64,000 nucleotides of DNA. It comes from Hydractinia symbiolongicarpus. Its lineage: Eukaryota; Cnidaria; Hydrozoa; Anthoathecata; Hydractiniidae. Position 1 is the first letter of the stretch. The number at the start of each line of letters is the position of its first letter. Below the pieces are notes generated by a model that was not told the origin of the DNA, did no database searches, and saw only the letters and a program-made list of their open reading frames with translations. The stretch is taken from assembly GCF_029227915.1 (NCBI RefSeq), contig NC_079882.1, positions 5,580,001 through 5,644,000 of the forward strand, written 5' to 3'. The position numbers were made by a program, and so were the translations under genes. Below, in pieces: positions 1 through 14,500 of the stretch.

Positions 1-600
1 TTCACGACGGCGACGACGTCTTTTTTGTTATTAAACATTACCGCCATATTTAAAAATGATTTGAACTACTTGATATACGTTATCTATGTAACACGTGTAA
101 ACAAAACGTAGCATATGTGGACAAAACTGCACGTAAAATATAAAAATTTAACTCTTGTCCTTACTAAAAGAATACGAACATGTAAATGCAGCCTAAAAGG
201 TTGATGTTATCGAAACGCTACAAAAGAAATTTGATACACTATTTAATACACAAATTAATGGCCAATAAGGTATAGCTTTGCTGGAAGTAATCCAAAACGT
301 TTTAGCGGAATAGTTGTTAACTTGGCTAATTACATCAAATTCAATTTGATTTTGTTAACAAACAATTCCAGCCATGTAGGTAATTATTTTTGTTAAAATA
401 AATTTTTTTTACACTAAAATTGTGTCGACGAACAAATAGATTTTTTGTTTTTATTTACGATTGTGTTTCATAACAATGGTCCATGAAAAGATAGTGAATA
501 TCTGCTAGTTGATAGTAAGGTCTTTAGAATGTCAAAATTTTTAATTGAATATCTTGTCTGATCCCTGTGGTTTACATACTTAAACAACGGGAGCTGGTGC
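1..600. other. Upstream non-coding region
   Basis: AT-rich sequence with no supported coding exon. It lies directly upstream of the possible alternative first exon of the mosaic secreted protein gene, so it may hold that gene's promoter. I did not recognise a specific element. Confidence 0.4.
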
Positions 601-677
601 ATGTCCAGTTTAAAAAATGCTAGATATTATGCAACATGCGTGGTTGTTTTACTCTCAATTTTTGTAAGCTTTAAATG
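601..677 (+). CDS. Possible alternative first coding exon of the secreted mosaic gene
   Basis: An ATG at 601 opens 25 codons ending in a hydrophobic signal-like stretch (CVVVLLSIFVSF), followed by a strong donor, gtaagt, at 678. The exon ends in phase 2. The acceptor ending at 1200 continues open and in the same frame into the ATG at 1241, so splicing would add about 39 residues before the main start. If it is used, the protein would carry two hydrophobic segments in a row. Otherwise it may be a 5'UTR exon or an alternative-promoter exon. The frame match could arise by chance one time in three. Confidence 0.4.
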
Positions 678-1240
678 GTAAGTGCTAGCCGAGACAAGTT
701 AAATATATGCTATTGTATAAGCGTAACATTTATAAGCATCCGTAGTGACGTTTAAGTTGTAATTACTGATATTCAAAACTCAAATGCGATATTTTTATTT
801 GAGTACATATTATGAGCCATTTTCCACAGGATTTTTTTTAACAAAGCTATCCCACCCCCCGAGACAAGTTGCATAAATACAACGGATAAAGAACGAGAAA
901 CAGGAAACATTATTAAAACATGGTACCCATGGAGCCAAACGGCCTAGCAATAAGGCATTATAAATTTTTAACAACTTTTGTAATTAATTTTTCACTTTCA
1001 TAATAAGCTTTCTCAACTGTATGTGTATTAAAATTTATCAAAAGATATGCAAATATAAACTTGTGTACACAGCAGTATCACTCGCTCTTCATGTGTTTTG
1101 CTTTGCTCGAACACCTGAATAAACAAACAAATCACCAGTCTTCAAATCATCTTTTAAAAATAATGGTAGAATCCAATATTAAATTTTAAACTTGTTTCAG
1201 GTCGTTTTTAGCACGTTTTTTATTCAACAGCTTCTACACC

Positions 1241-4200
1241 ATGGTTTATTCGGTTACTTGGTGTACATTGCTTGTTGTTTTTTCAACCTATTTTGTCGTA
1301 ATTGAGACCTGTGGTGGAGGGAGCAAAAAGTGCTCATGGACAACCTGTAGAACTCAGTACACTTCGTTTTCTCCACAGCCATCATCTGGCAGGTGCGTAT
1401 GGCAAAAGAGCATAGCAAAGCATATATACTCAACACATTCAAGAGATGGTGGATGTCCGGGCAGTTCAAAGTGTACCGGGAGTGATAAATCCAGATATTA
1501 CTGTACGTTGCTGTTGTTTTTATTAATTTTAAAGTATTTTTTTCTGAAGGATTCAAAATACCACTAAGTGGTGACGAAAACAAGTGACGACGATATAACG
1601 CAATATTGCAGCATTTAAATCTATCCCGTCTTACTAACATTTATAAATGGCTTTTATAATACTTTGCTATGACCCATCCTTTTGATCTTACGGATTGTTG
1701 CTTGAGTTCTTTTACGTATACACAGGCCGCTGTTAATGTATATTCTACAACATTGTTTTGAAGGTATTGATCTTCTCTATATTAAAAGTACCCGTAATCT
1801 GTCTGTTTGTACGCAAAAAAAAACTCGTAATAAGAAAATACAAAAGGGAAAATGCGATATATTTTTATCCACTTTGTTGCAACTGGTGATTTTCTGTGAA
1901 ATTTTAAGGACAGGCGAACCTGTGAATATTCCATGGGCTAACGACTAGTTTCCTTTATTAACAACCGTATTTGTCTGTTTGTCGGCTTAAAAAAGTCGCG
2001 ATAATAACGAAATAGCAAGATCCTTAAAAGGAATCATATTTTTACTTTGTTTTTGCGCTCTTAGTTTACTTAATCTTTTTTGGATACAAGATTGAAGCAA
2101 CTCTATTGCTTAGAAAAGAAAAGTTTTTGATTCTTGTTAAGAAGATTTAGTTTATGTTTTTGTTATCTTCACAAGTACGAACTGCAACTTAGTTGTGGCT
2201 AGCTAAGCTAGGATTATCTTCAACTAAAAAGTAAAAAAATTTCACTTTTTAATAGCCAAATACAACTGGTCATATTTCATAGTTTTGTTAAAAACAATTG
2301 GTTTTGTAACGACAGGCTGTAGTTGGGCTGTGTTTTTAATTAAACTGACCATTAATTTTGAAACTCTGGGTAATTGTTTTAACACGATAATGGTCTGTAT
2401 TTTTTACATTATAGGATACATGAAAGTATTTTGAAAAGGTTTTAAATGGTTTGCTTGTAATAAGTGGTTCACCCAGTGGCACTCACGATAAACTTTTATA
2501 TGAAATTATTCGACAAAAAAAAAAAGCTGCTCGCCTATGTTTTCACTAAGACGGGGGTAACAAAAACCTGTTTCTATAATAATAAACGTATTCTGTCTGT
2601 TTAAAATAGTTCACCCGCAGCTTTATTTTGCTCCCCTTTTCCCCCTAGGTAGGATCTCACAATTCAATAACATGAATTCAAATAATAACTTTGGTTAAAG
2701 TCCATCCACGTGTTCCAAGAAATAATACAGTAGAAAGTTTTGTGTTCGGTGTTTTGCCTCTAAGGTTTCTTAAAAATTGCTACTCCTACGGCAATTATGG
2801 TTAGCTAAGTTTAAATGTTTATGCCTATGTTACTTGCTCAGGTTCGTGCAAGCAGATTAGACATTGCTGGTGGGCAAGTTGGCAGGCATGGACCGGTAGC
2901 GTTTCTCATGGCAAGTGTGGCACTCAAAGGAGATACAGAAAAGGAGAAAAAAGTTACACTTATGCTGGAAAGGAATCTAATTGCAATGGAGTTGTCACCA
3001 AATGTCCTCGTGACATTGATGAAGAGAGAAGGACTTGGTGTAAGACTGATTTGTTTGCTTATGATCAGCATATTGTATTTTGATCTTTAAAGGAATCTTT
3101 TCAGCACCCCTATTATAAATAATACAGGGTATTTATTATACCTTTGTTGACAAGGTTAACTAACGGTGCTTTCTCTGCTATAAAGTGGATTAAAACATAT
3201 AGACCAAACAAAGAACAAGTTTCTTTTTTGTATCATTAAATGCAAAGAGAGCATCAGAAATTTCATAACAACTTTACGAATGTTTTATGTGTAGACTGTT
3301 TCTAATCATAGGCAATTGCAGAAAAGCAGAAACATGTACGTCTGGTCAGTGGACAGGCTGGTCACCATCAGTAAATAATGGCAAATGTTTGAAACAACTG
3401 AGATATCAAGACAAAATCCCCAAATATAGATATATTCAACAACAAAGTAATTGTTTTGGAATCAATCCTAATTGTCCACCGAGAATTACAGACAGCAGGA
3501 CTTTTTGTAGGTAGTTTAAAATTGATTTGCTGAATATCAACATACGTGCATATTATGAGAAGGAAACATTTTTAGACGCCTCTCTACACGAACGCAAAAT
3601 TTTATAAAAATACATGTTACAGTGTTACCTATCTCATGCTGCGTTTAGATGACTCACTTTAATATTCCGAGAAACCTCCAATCTAAAGTGACTTAACTCC
3701 TTTTTTGTTTTCACTGCTCGCTAGGATTTTAAAAATACTCATAAAAGATTGCAGTCTTAACCATCTTTAGTGTAAATCATAAAGTTGAAAATTGACATCC
3801 CATTTTCCCTTAAGTTGGAGCTAACCTACATATTTGTCTTCAGGTCGATGCCCGTATAAAGAATGCATAGAAGGTAGTTGGACCGCGTGGGAACTTCACA
3901 GTTGGACAGGAAATTGTCCCACTGAAAGAAGATTAAAGAAATACAGATCGATTACAAAATACAAAGATTCTTACGGAAACTGTCAAGGCATTGGACCACA
4001 GTCATGTCCCGATCCTGTTGGTGCCACCAGAGAAAAAGGTAAATGCAAAAACGTATAAGGTAAAAGGTAGAAGTACAGTATTTCTCATTTTCCCGCCATT
4101 TTAACAGCATTTAATTAATGAGAGGCTAAGAGTATTAGCTAGCTACCGATGAGATTTTTGACAGGTAAAAGAAAACACGATTAATAATTTGCATTCAATG

Positions 4201-7200
4201 GTTAAGATTTTTTTTCGTCATAATGTGTTTTTTTTTAGAGATCACGTGTGCAAAACTTCCAGTTCCAGTTAACGGTGCTCATATGAACCCTGCGTGTGAT
4301 GGTGTTAACAGCAAATGTAAAGCCATATGTCAGATTTCATGTAACAAAACATTCATATTGGAAGGCAACAGATATTTGACGTGTCAAGGCGATGGAAAAT
4401 GGAGTGGTGTTCAGGGAAAATGCAAAGGTTTTGTGTATCAATGAATAAAATAATAAAATCTGTTCCTTTTATAAGCTTCACTGGAACATATTAAATAAGA
4501 TATTAGGAGAAATATTTTTTATTATTTGGTCAACATTTTTCTATTGTTACATCTTTGCATATCATTACCTATCAACTTGCCTATTAACTTTTAAAAATGT
4601 ATTAGGCCATAATAAAGGAATGCGTTAAAAATAACGATTAAAAATGTGCTTTTGTATCTGGTCAAGCCTAAAATTTGTGGCGAAAGATATTGGTTAGGTT
4701 AAAAAAGTAAGAAAAAAAGAGATTACTTGGTATAGAAGTAGGGATTTGGAGGGAAAATATATGACTTTTTTATTTTCCCAGAAAAATGTTATCAGCGCAA
4801 AAAAATACTTCTTCTTCATTGAGTTATGAATTTAAATTTTTTTCTTTAATAATGCATCGGAAAATGTATTTTTCTAAAAATATGTCAAATTAATTTAAAC
4901 TTTTTAACATGGCGAAAGTTCACTTCACGTCGGTCAAGCATCAAAGTGCTCAACATTGCGCAATATTTAGAAGCGCTGTATGTTTCAAAGTAAAAATCAA
5001 TTTTAAAGTTTTTATTGGCGCTAAAAGTTAAATAACGTATTTTCGTGATTTCGACAAATTAATTTTCTCGAATTGCCGCCATTTTGAGTTCGTGTAAGCA
5101 TTCCTGTTGTCAATGGACAGTGTTAAGTACGTCGTGCTTTGCAATCGAATTGGACTTTCCTCTTCACTTTGGTTTAAAATTTAGATGCTCAACCACCTGT
5201 TATAACTTGTCCTATAATCCATCCTTTCAACAACACTCCAAATGAAAACTATGGAATAGTCGACCTGCCTGATGCAACGGCGACCGATAATACAGGTCTA
5301 AAGCCTACAATTACGATGGATAAAACATCTCCATTAAAAGTCTTTATTAATTCTCCCGTGAAAGTTCGATACACGGCGACTGATGACTCTGGAAATAGTA
5401 AATCTTGTGAAGTAACTATTGAAGTAAAAGGTAAAAAAATAACTAATTTTAATGCTGCAACCTTGTCCCCATAGCTGATCTTCGTACTACTAATACGACA
5501 CCTTTCCACTTTCTTTATCTAAATTTCTTAATGTCTTTTTTACCAAGCGCCTATCATTTTGACCCTTGGGGACATTCAAGTTTAGTGAAAAAAATGTTAG
5601 TCAACAATCATGCTGCTTCAATTCTTACAGTTGCTTGAATAGTCAAATCATGTTTTATGTAATATTATCTTTATTTTTTCAATAGATACTGAACCACCTA
5701 AAGTGGTCAGCTGTCCGCATGACAAAGTTTTCCAAACAGGAAAAGTACCCATGCAAGTATTTTGGGGTGAGCCGCAATTTTATGACAACGCTGACAAAGA
5801 TAATGTCAATGTCCATCCAAGTCACGTCAACGGTGACAATTTTCAACGAGGAAAACATCTTATCACATATCTTGCGCGAGATAAAGCATTGAACTACGTA
5901 AAGTGTACCTTTTCAATTCAAGTAGAACGTAAGAGATTTAATTTTGAGTGTTTATTTGCCAGCTTGACCGTAGTAGAACAGAAGTTGAAACACACAAATA
6001 TCCTTAACAAAACCATTTTAAACCCTCCACAGATTGTAAAAAACTTCCAAGGCTTACAGACTCTAAATTTCTTTCTATGGGCTTTCTTATGTCACGGAAA
6101 TACTCCTAATATTCTCATGCATCGTACCTACTTTTCTGAGGAGTTATATTATTGTTTAGTAATGCAGTGTCCAGTGTACGACCCACCAAAGCATGGCTCA
6201 GCGAGTTGTAATATAAGAAAAGACGGAGTTGTCGAGACTCATATCTGCACGGTTTCATGCAAGCAGGATACTTGGTTTATGAAGGGACCGAACATCCCAA
6301 CCTTATATCATTATTATGTGTGTGGGGAACATGGTCAATGGAGAGGTCAAAATACCTTTAATCCTACCAGCCCAACAAATTTTGTACCAATTCCTAAAGG
6401 TCAAACTCCCTGGCCTGATTGTGCCAGTAAGTACAATATTTAAATAAACATAAAATTGAAATAGTAACCAAATTTTTCTGCAAAATACAACCAATATCTT
6501 TTGCTTAGTTATAGTTTTAGTCATTTAGAAAACAATAGATTATCCCATAGTCCGTTAATGTTGGTACCCATTGTTTTACTCGATGGTTTTCATTTTCTGT
6601 CACCATAGCTACATTAAAGAATGAAAAGTAGAACAACACCCCTTAAAATCTGTATTTTCTTCTATTAGTTGGAAATGCTCCAGACGGTGTGACCATGGAG
6701 TTTCAAGTGTTTGGCAGTAGCTGTAAAGACAATACTGATAAGTTGAAGAAAGATTTCATCGCAGCGATGAAAAATGATATCATCATTAACAACTTATATT
6801 GTCTCAGTAGCGCAACACACTGTGTTATTGAGAATTTTGTAGTATACTGCGCAACTAAAAAGAAACGAAGCACTGGTGGCTCTACCAACCAAGTTGTCAT
6901 TAAATTTACGCTCGCAGTTCGAGATAAAAAACCATCTACACAAAAACTCGAAATGAAGAAGTTAAACGCGATGACGCAATCTCTGAATAATCAAAAATCA
7001 ATGTTGCTCGACAAGGTGTGATATCTGCATTTTTGACTGCTTAGAATAAAAATCAAATTGATACTTTAGCTTATTGGACATCTGTAGCAACTTAACAAAT
7101 AAGAACTTTAAGTTTACTAGAACCTGCAATATTTATAAGATATCCAAGGTAAAAAACTGGAGTATGTCGACAGTACATGTTATGTTTTGATTTTGCGTTA

Positions 7201-10200
7201 AGAACAATGACATGCGCACGCATCTCAGTAGGTTCAAAAACAAAAGACCAGGATTCATTCAAGCATATATAAAATAAACAATGCGTGCAAGAGGCCAACA
7301 AAACACCTTGATGTTTTAGGTTAAAAAGGTCGCACCAAGCCTTCTGAAGGCAACAGCCACAGTTGATGCACGAAATGCAGAAATATCATGCAAGCCTGGC
7401 TATGAGTACAAAATTGTTGACGGTAACCAGGATGCAAGTGAAAGAACTAAATGTTGTAAGTGCGAATTAATTTGGAAGTCAAGTTTTTAAAATCAATCTA
7501 TTTCAGTATTTTTGCGATGGAACCAACAATTTTTGGTATAAGACTAAGAAAAAGCCAAGACACTTTTTCCAAAAAAAAATTGAAAAAGAAGGTTTGCACC
7601 CTGCACAAGGCAAATGTATATTTGACTTAATTTTGATTAGACGGTAAGGTTAATCACCACTAAACTGATTTATTTTTTTCTCAAGTAAAATGTCCACGTG
7701 GTACGTATTATGATCAAAAGACAAAGCAGTGTGCCGTATGCAAAGTTGGCTACTATCAAGAAAATGAAGCCTCGCTTTCATGCAAAAAATGCCCAACTAA
7801 AACTTCAACCCATGGTTCGCTTTCACATGACTACCACCAGTGTCGGGGTTAGTATATAATATACTTTGTCAGACAAAATGTTTAAAAATAAAACAGTTAT
7901 AAATTTGAACTAGTGTAAGACGAATTTTACTTACATTCAAGGTTTTGAAAGAGTCCAATTTTTTAATATCTTTTTCAATATTTTTTGGTTTTTTGTGGTA
8001 AAGTTTATTTTAACTTGCAAGAGTAATAATTTTTCAGCAATTTGCCAACCTGGAACATACTCATCAACTGGCTTGGCAACTTGTCTCGCTTGCCCTATGT
8101 CAACATATCAACCGCTAGAAAACAGCACATCTTGTATTGCATGTCCATCTGGAAAAGTGACGTCACATATTGGATCAACATCTATTCAACAATGTTCGCA
8201 GCGTAAGTAGTGGCAGGTTCGGCTCCATGCTCCTAAAGTTTACTATTCTTTATTTCTGTAAAGACTTGGAATGAAGTTGATCAACATCAACAATCTGACA
8301 CGTGTTTAAGATATCAGTAACTTTTGTGCACGAAAAACACTAATTTCCTGTCCTCTTGTATTTTTTGATGGAAAATCGAAAACTCATTTTTTAATCAGCC
8401 TGAATTAGGTAGTTTTAATGACTATAAAAAAAGATAAATCTTAATCAATTCTTGTAAGTTGCTTTTGTCGTGATTTTTTAAAATTTTTAAATCCTCCTCA
8501 AAAACTATTTTATTTTCACTGCACGCACAGCACGAGAATAGATTCTCACAAATGAAAAAAAGATTATTTTAAAAATCATATTGTTTTTACTGCATCATTA
8601 GATTTGAAATTACCATGTAATCCTTAATTGATGTCTATTTCCTCTCGTCTCCAATAGTTAAGCTTAATGACAATACTGATTTTCATCCATTGGCAACAAT
8701 TTGGTAATTAGACAATATAATTAAACAAACCTACGTAATTTGCGGGCTGGTAAAAAAAGAATTGCCTTCATCAGAACTTCATTACTTGTCTGAATATTTT
8801 CCCGTGTGTCGTATGCAAACTAACACTTTTACATTTTGCAGAAGCGATAGACATCTTTTGTCACTGTTTATTCAGTTGCAGGATAAAAATACAAATTCAG
8901 ACAACATTAACTTCGACCTAGTTTAGTTTTAAGCAACTTCGTCCTCAGGCTATTTTGCTTATATTGCCAGTAAATATGTACACTAGCCTTAAGTATCCAG
9001 TAGTCGAATGATATGTTACGCCGAAATTAAGCCTTTTAAATGTACTACAGAAAAAATCTTCTATAGCGGACATCTTTTTAACCTAGGAGGACAGATTTTC
9101 TAACCTCCTGGTCCAACGCACAATATTTTGAGGAACGGATGAGACAACGGTAAAGCTGTCATATAACAAAACCTATTTTTAGGCTATATTTTCCTCTAAA
9201 AACCGGACTTTTTACACACTTGCGGTCGATTTTAACATTTTCTAGTATCTGAGAGCAGGATTTTGAAACAATGTAAACCAATTTGGGAAGTACATATACG
9301 TAGTACACACTTCTCTATGGCAGACAATTTCCTCGGGACCCCAATGGTGTCCGCTATAAAGGTTTCACTGTTGGTGTCCAACCCAGCGTCCACGACATTT
9401 ATTGATGTCTCACTACTACACAAAATCAACACAATGTCGTCGTTCATTGGAGAAAGTTGTTAACAAAAAGATGTTGAAAATAATAACCAGAAAAGGTTTT
9501 TTTTACACGACTAGCTAAATAAATTTTAGAAAAAATTGCGTAATGGCATTTAACGTCATTAACTCGCACGTGGTTATTTCTGAACGCAATAGTCTGCGGT
9601 GATAGTTAGTTCATGTAAAGTATTTCATTCGGAAAAATTTAAAAACAACGCGTCTTCATCGATAGTGATCGTGCAAGAGACGAAGACCCTTTTTCAAATC
9701 TTACCCCTTCCCGGGCCCACAGAAAAGTTATTTCTGACATACTACTCACTATTCTTTACGTACTAACGAAGATAAGTCTGTGACAACAGGTAGAAAAATT
9801 TGTGTTGGATGTTGAGGGATGTCCAGAAAGACAGCCCATTGTATTTTAAAACTTTGCATTTTAAATTAACTTAAAACGTCTGACTTTGTTTGATAGTTGA
9901 TACTGATATTTGCTTCAAGCCTCGCGTTGCTTGTTGCTCATTCGCATTCTAAATTAAAATAAATGTTGCGCATAGCTATCGTTTTACAAAAATAAAAAAA
10001 AGTTCGCAAAAAACACTTACGCTATTCCGTACTCTTTCCTTTTCATTTATGCGCTGTTGCTATAACCCCTCTACCTTTGCGTAAAAACGTGATTATGCAG
10101 CAATTCTGTTTTAAAACATTTAAAAAGAAAGATGTTAAATCCTACCTCCATGTTAAAATTTACAGTGTTAAACACGTTTTTTCCTGCTTCTTTAGCTGGC

Positions 10201-11556
10201 GTTGATGTGGTGATTCATTCTGAAGGGTTTGGTGATCCAGGAAAAACAGGATTAAATGGTGTCTCTACGATCACTGTGAACGGACAAGATTACTCCCCTC
10301 ATAAAAGGGGTTTCAATTTTGTTGTTCTTGACGCTTTTACAGGTAAAGATTGTAAGCGTTTGTTATAGTACTTTGAACTAGTTAGGTATTTTAACTGATG
10401 TGCTTGTTGCGTGAAATCGTCCATCTAAAAGGGTCCAAAGTATTTGTTATGTTAATAAATTTTAAAATTTAATTTTTCAAAGACAGCATTGGCCTTAAGT
10501 TTTCGTCCCAATAACCCCCCCCCCCCCCTCCAAAAAAAGAAACCTTGGCAACGAGGTTGCTTATAGATAATGATTCTATTTTTTTAAATTTCAGGAAAAT
10601 TTTTACAAGCAAACGCGTTTGATTGGCATGGGGATTATGGTAGTTGTGGAAAAACATATAACTGGATTTCAAACTTAAAAGATGAGTATGTAAAAATTTA
10701 TTTTCATATTAATTGGTACTGGTACAAAACACAAGCTGATTCATGAAACAAGTTAACCCTTTCCGTACCGGAAAGTCTTACCGCATTTTCCAAAGAAAAG
10801 AAATCACAGGTTTTGCTGCGCCGCCCTGCACTGCCTCATAATTACTTAATCTTGTAGTGAATTCAGTCTATTTTCAGAAAGTTAGAGTGTCACAAAGTCA
10901 CTAGATTTGGACATATGATTTTTTCAAAGCGGTAACCAAGATCATCCGCCCTGCGGGTGAGACATAATAGAAGGGTTAATAAACGTTCTTGTTGACAAAG
11001 CCTTAAAATCTATGACTCAGCTTACTTATTATATTATTGGCAAAAATTATCCTTCAGCCGAAAAAAAAAACTGTAAGGTAAAAGTTACGTGAACGTTTTT
11101 TTTGACCGACGTTTCGCTTGTGTTAATTATGTTACTTACTTAAACATTTATGATGAACGAAAAGTCAGAACTTTAAATAGCATAGAAAAGCACTTAGGTA
11201 AAGTATGAAATGATGTGGTTAATGCTCATAGATCGTATATATAAAAGAAATTTAGCTCTTTTTCTACTGCCAAATGGATGTTTTGGTAATACTCGGCATT
11301 CTGACATTTTTTCATATATAGGGTTATTGTTTTGGCTGCTATACAAGATGAGGCAACTTCAGCTGCACACTATGTCGAATGTTTTAAAGCACTCGAGATC
11401 ATTGGTGGAAAACGTCCATTTCAAACGGAGTACCGTTCATCTTTTGCTTTGATTGGCTACAAAGGCAAACGCGTTGTTGATTGGGTGAAACAGAAGAAAA
11501 GCTATTTTGGAAGAGGCCCAACCGGCTTAAAGGACAGTATAAAGTTGTTGAAGTGA
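1241..11556 (+). CDS. Secreted mosaic protein: 4 TSP1-like, sushi, 2 HYR, sushi, 2 GCC2/GCC3, ILEI/FAM3 domain
   Basis: Exons: 1241-1502, 2842-3039, 3312-3506, 3844-4038, 4239-4427, 5185-5430, 5686-5928, 6160-6426, 6669-7015, 7320-7455, 7686-7847, 8038-8202, 10196-10342, 10595-10685, 11322-11556. They join in frame to 1025 aa. Most are symmetric phase 1-1, typical of shuffled extracellular modules. Order: signal peptide (to about 25); four six-Cys TSP1-like repeats (to 283), three with W-x-x-W; sushi (284-346); HYR (347-428, 429-509); sushi (510-598); Lys-rich SEA-like segment (599-714); linker with a Cys pair; two ephrin-receptor-like Cys modules (760-868); ILEI domain (869-1025) with FNFVVLDAFTG, FDWHG, QDEAT and a terminal RSSFALIGYKG. 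The HYR/sushi/GCC2 block resembles SVEP1-type proteins; ILEI domains occur in FAM3 and CEMIP proteins. Start chosen by its signal peptide; an upstream in-frame exon is possible. Likely an extracellular adhesion or signalling protein, partner unknown. Confidence 0.85.
8203..10195 (+). other. Large intron of the mosaic gene
   Basis: This is a 2-kb phase-1 intron between the second GCC2/GCC3 exon and the first ILEI exon. It is AT-rich and has short random open frames on both strands near 9230-9460. I saw no further domain exon in it and no recognisable mobile element. Its size at the boundary with the ILEI part fits a domain fusion, but this is inference. Confidence 0.4.
10753..10979. mobile_element. 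Short piggyBac-type MITE candidate (TTAA-flanked)
   Basis: A 227-bp segment is bounded by TTAA at both ends and starts CCCTTTCCGTACCGG. It ends AGAAGGG before the second TTAA, so the termini are inverted only over about CCCTT. It has a GC-rich interior start and end in otherwise AT-rich intron DNA. Target-site TTAA plus terminal CCC is the hallmark of piggyBac elements. The terminal repeat is short, so this is weaker than the copy at 19530. Confidence 0.45.
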
Positions 11557-14500
11557 AGAAGCTTAATACCAACGCTTCCTTATTGTAAAAATTAAATGAT
11601 GCAGAAAAATTAAAAGTAAATATTTCCATCGTACTTTCTGAAGAGGCTGAGTTAGTAATTATAAGACGATCAGCAGGTTGTTTGTTTTCCCCTTGTAGCT
11701 TCAAGCTTGTAGTTTGCAATGTTTTGTGGAAGTGGAAGTCATAGAACTGAAATTGTATAGGGTAGAGTTCATCGGTTTCTCTAATTTGCATTATTATGGG
11801 GAAGGGGACATAAAGCGCCCAAGGAACATACAAATTTTTATATCTTCTGAAATACTTGCTCAATTGTTATAAAACTTTGTGACTACTACTATTTTATGAT
11901 TGACGTTTTCTCCAAAATTTTTTGATTTGACTAGTTGATTCTGTAACGACTTATTAGACATTGCTCAAAACCACCATAAGTAAACCTTCTAAAATGAAAA
12001 ATGGTATATATTCTAATCTAGTGATTATGAGCATGAAAAACGTGTTTATGTTTTTAAATTTTACCATTTTGGGTAATTATTGCAACATGTCGAATACGTA
12101 AAATCCGGGTGTTTCGGAATTTAGGTCTATTTTTATATGTGCAAAAAAACAAAAAGTACGTTTGTTATAAACTATTTGTATTACTAACAGAAAATCAGAA
12201 TAGAATGCTAAATATTTCTCAGAGGGTTTTTAAACACGATTTTGGAAGGTAATGGTATTTTACTAGATTTTAAAATAGCTGATTACGTCATACAAAAGTT
12301 CTGAAGTTAGCTACAAAATAATTAAGCTAATGAATTGAATTTCTTAGGCCAATAAAGTGTGTGCAAGCTCCATTGGGCAAGGCACGGAAGCAGTCATATG
12401 TCAATTAGTTCTCGACCCGCAAACGTTGAACTGTTTCTCTACAATTCAATTAAAATAACCGAGCAACAAGAACCTTCAATGGACACAAAAAAGGTTTTAA
12501 ATTTTCGGAGTAGAACAAAAATTTGGAGCAGATGCTCAAGATTGGAACAAAAAAATTAAAAAAAAAAGTCTTTTGGAGCTGAAAAAAATCAATAAAATTG
12601 AATTTAAATTCCGAGCCACAAGTGTTTGAGTTTTCCTTGTCTCAGAAATTACAAAACAATAAAGTCATTTTCGGTAATTTGTCTCATACAGCCATTGTGA
12701 AGTGAATAATATACGTAGAAAGAACGTTTCAGATGTTCACGACTGTTTAACCTTAGAGAGGACCCCAGCTGTGAAATTCATTTTTGACCGAGGATATGAA
12801 AATGTTAGGAACATATAATACGTTTAAGCATGTGACTAAGTCAGCAATTCGTGACAGTAATATTAATGTAAGCAATTTTTTTAGTAAAGTGTGTATGGAA
12901 TAGTTATTACTTAGGACGACGTATTTATATAAACAAATATTTTGATGTCATTTTAAATAATAATAATATACAATAACATTTATTAGCATATAACATTCAA
13001 CAACTAGGGGCTTGGTGATAAGGCTCAATGCCTTCTACTTGTTCCTGCCATTTTATTGTGATAATCTATCTAAATATGGATAGTCAATTTTGTCAATAAA
13101 AATTTTTGGCGCACCACTTTTAATAAACGAACCATAATTTCTACTAACTATAGAACTCCATAATGACGTGTTTAACTGTACACCACGAAAAAAAATGAAA
13201 GAAAGCATCCACACGGGTGGCTAATGGAAAGCTTTTTATATTCAGATTGGTTCAGAAGTAAGTAGTATCACAAACATCCAAATTTGCCAAACAAACAATT
13301 ATTTGCTGTTGAGAATTCCTTTTGATAGGTGGATAACGAAAATCTGACGTTTGAATAATAAAAAAAGTTAAATTAAGGCTAAAATACACGGTAAGTTTAA
13401 ACGGACCGTTTACTGGTAAGAAAAAAACTTATAAGCGTAGTTGCAGGTAGTATACCTGTCTTCATGTCAAGATAAAATGTATAAGTTTTTTTAAAAACTC
13501 TCTTTTCACAATGAGTATCAAAGAAAGAACACGTATATCTTCCATAGTTTTGTTGTTGCATGTCACATTTTGAATTTTTAAACTGACAATTTTGAAAAAC
13601 CGTATGAGGAGAAAGCTGACACAGCTTAAAAATTACGTATTTGATTACGATCAAAGTGGCACATGACATTCTGCAATGCTGGTGGAATTAAATGTGCAGT
13701 TTCATTCCCGTGGTATAACGAAAAGAATTGATGCAGATATAAAAATTCCCTTAAACGTGAATCCCATCTGCTGAGAAAAATGCGATCTAAGGTGAAATAA
13801 GACCTGTGGGATCGAGGTTGGAGACAGATGTTTAAATGCTTATTTGGAACTTTTGGAGTATTTATGATGTGCATCCCTAAATTCGATTAATCCATATTGA
13901 TCTACACTGTCTAGAAAATATTGATCTCTGTCCATTCAATTACGAAAGTTCATCACAATCACATTATGCTTGTACTTTTCACCTGACATTTTATAGCCTT
14001 GGATTAAAATTTTGTCCATATAAAATCGAGGTCTTAATAATTTCAGTAAAATGATAAATTTTGATGTCATGTTTATTGGAAACATTGTTTATCTTTCATA
14101 ATTTTGACGTCATGCATGCTAATTTTTACCAAAAGTAAAGCAATTTATTTTTGGACTACAAGACCAAAAGGTTTTTTAGTGACAAAAAAAAAAACGGTTA
14201 CTTTGATATATAGTCAACTTTATGTTCAACATAAAACGTACACCGTACACAATCGCCAGGTGACAAATGAATATGCTCTAAAAACCACTCCCAACACATG
14301 TGACAAGAAAATTCGATGTTTGATCCGAGTCCATCAATTCCAGCGTTCCTGTCTGTCGAATGTCACAACTAACAGAACATGACAAAAAATGCCTTAACAA
14401 AATGCAGTGGTGAACATTCTTAACTTCAAACCTTAAACCAAATTTCCACTTAAAAAAATGATACCTTATCGGGGAATAAAAAGTCGGGAAAAAGTGACGA

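Noticed and set aside
9232-9463. Overlapping frames on both strands in the large mosaic-gene intron
   Set aside because: Short, mutually overlapping, without Cys patterns or splice sites that fit the phase-1 exon series.
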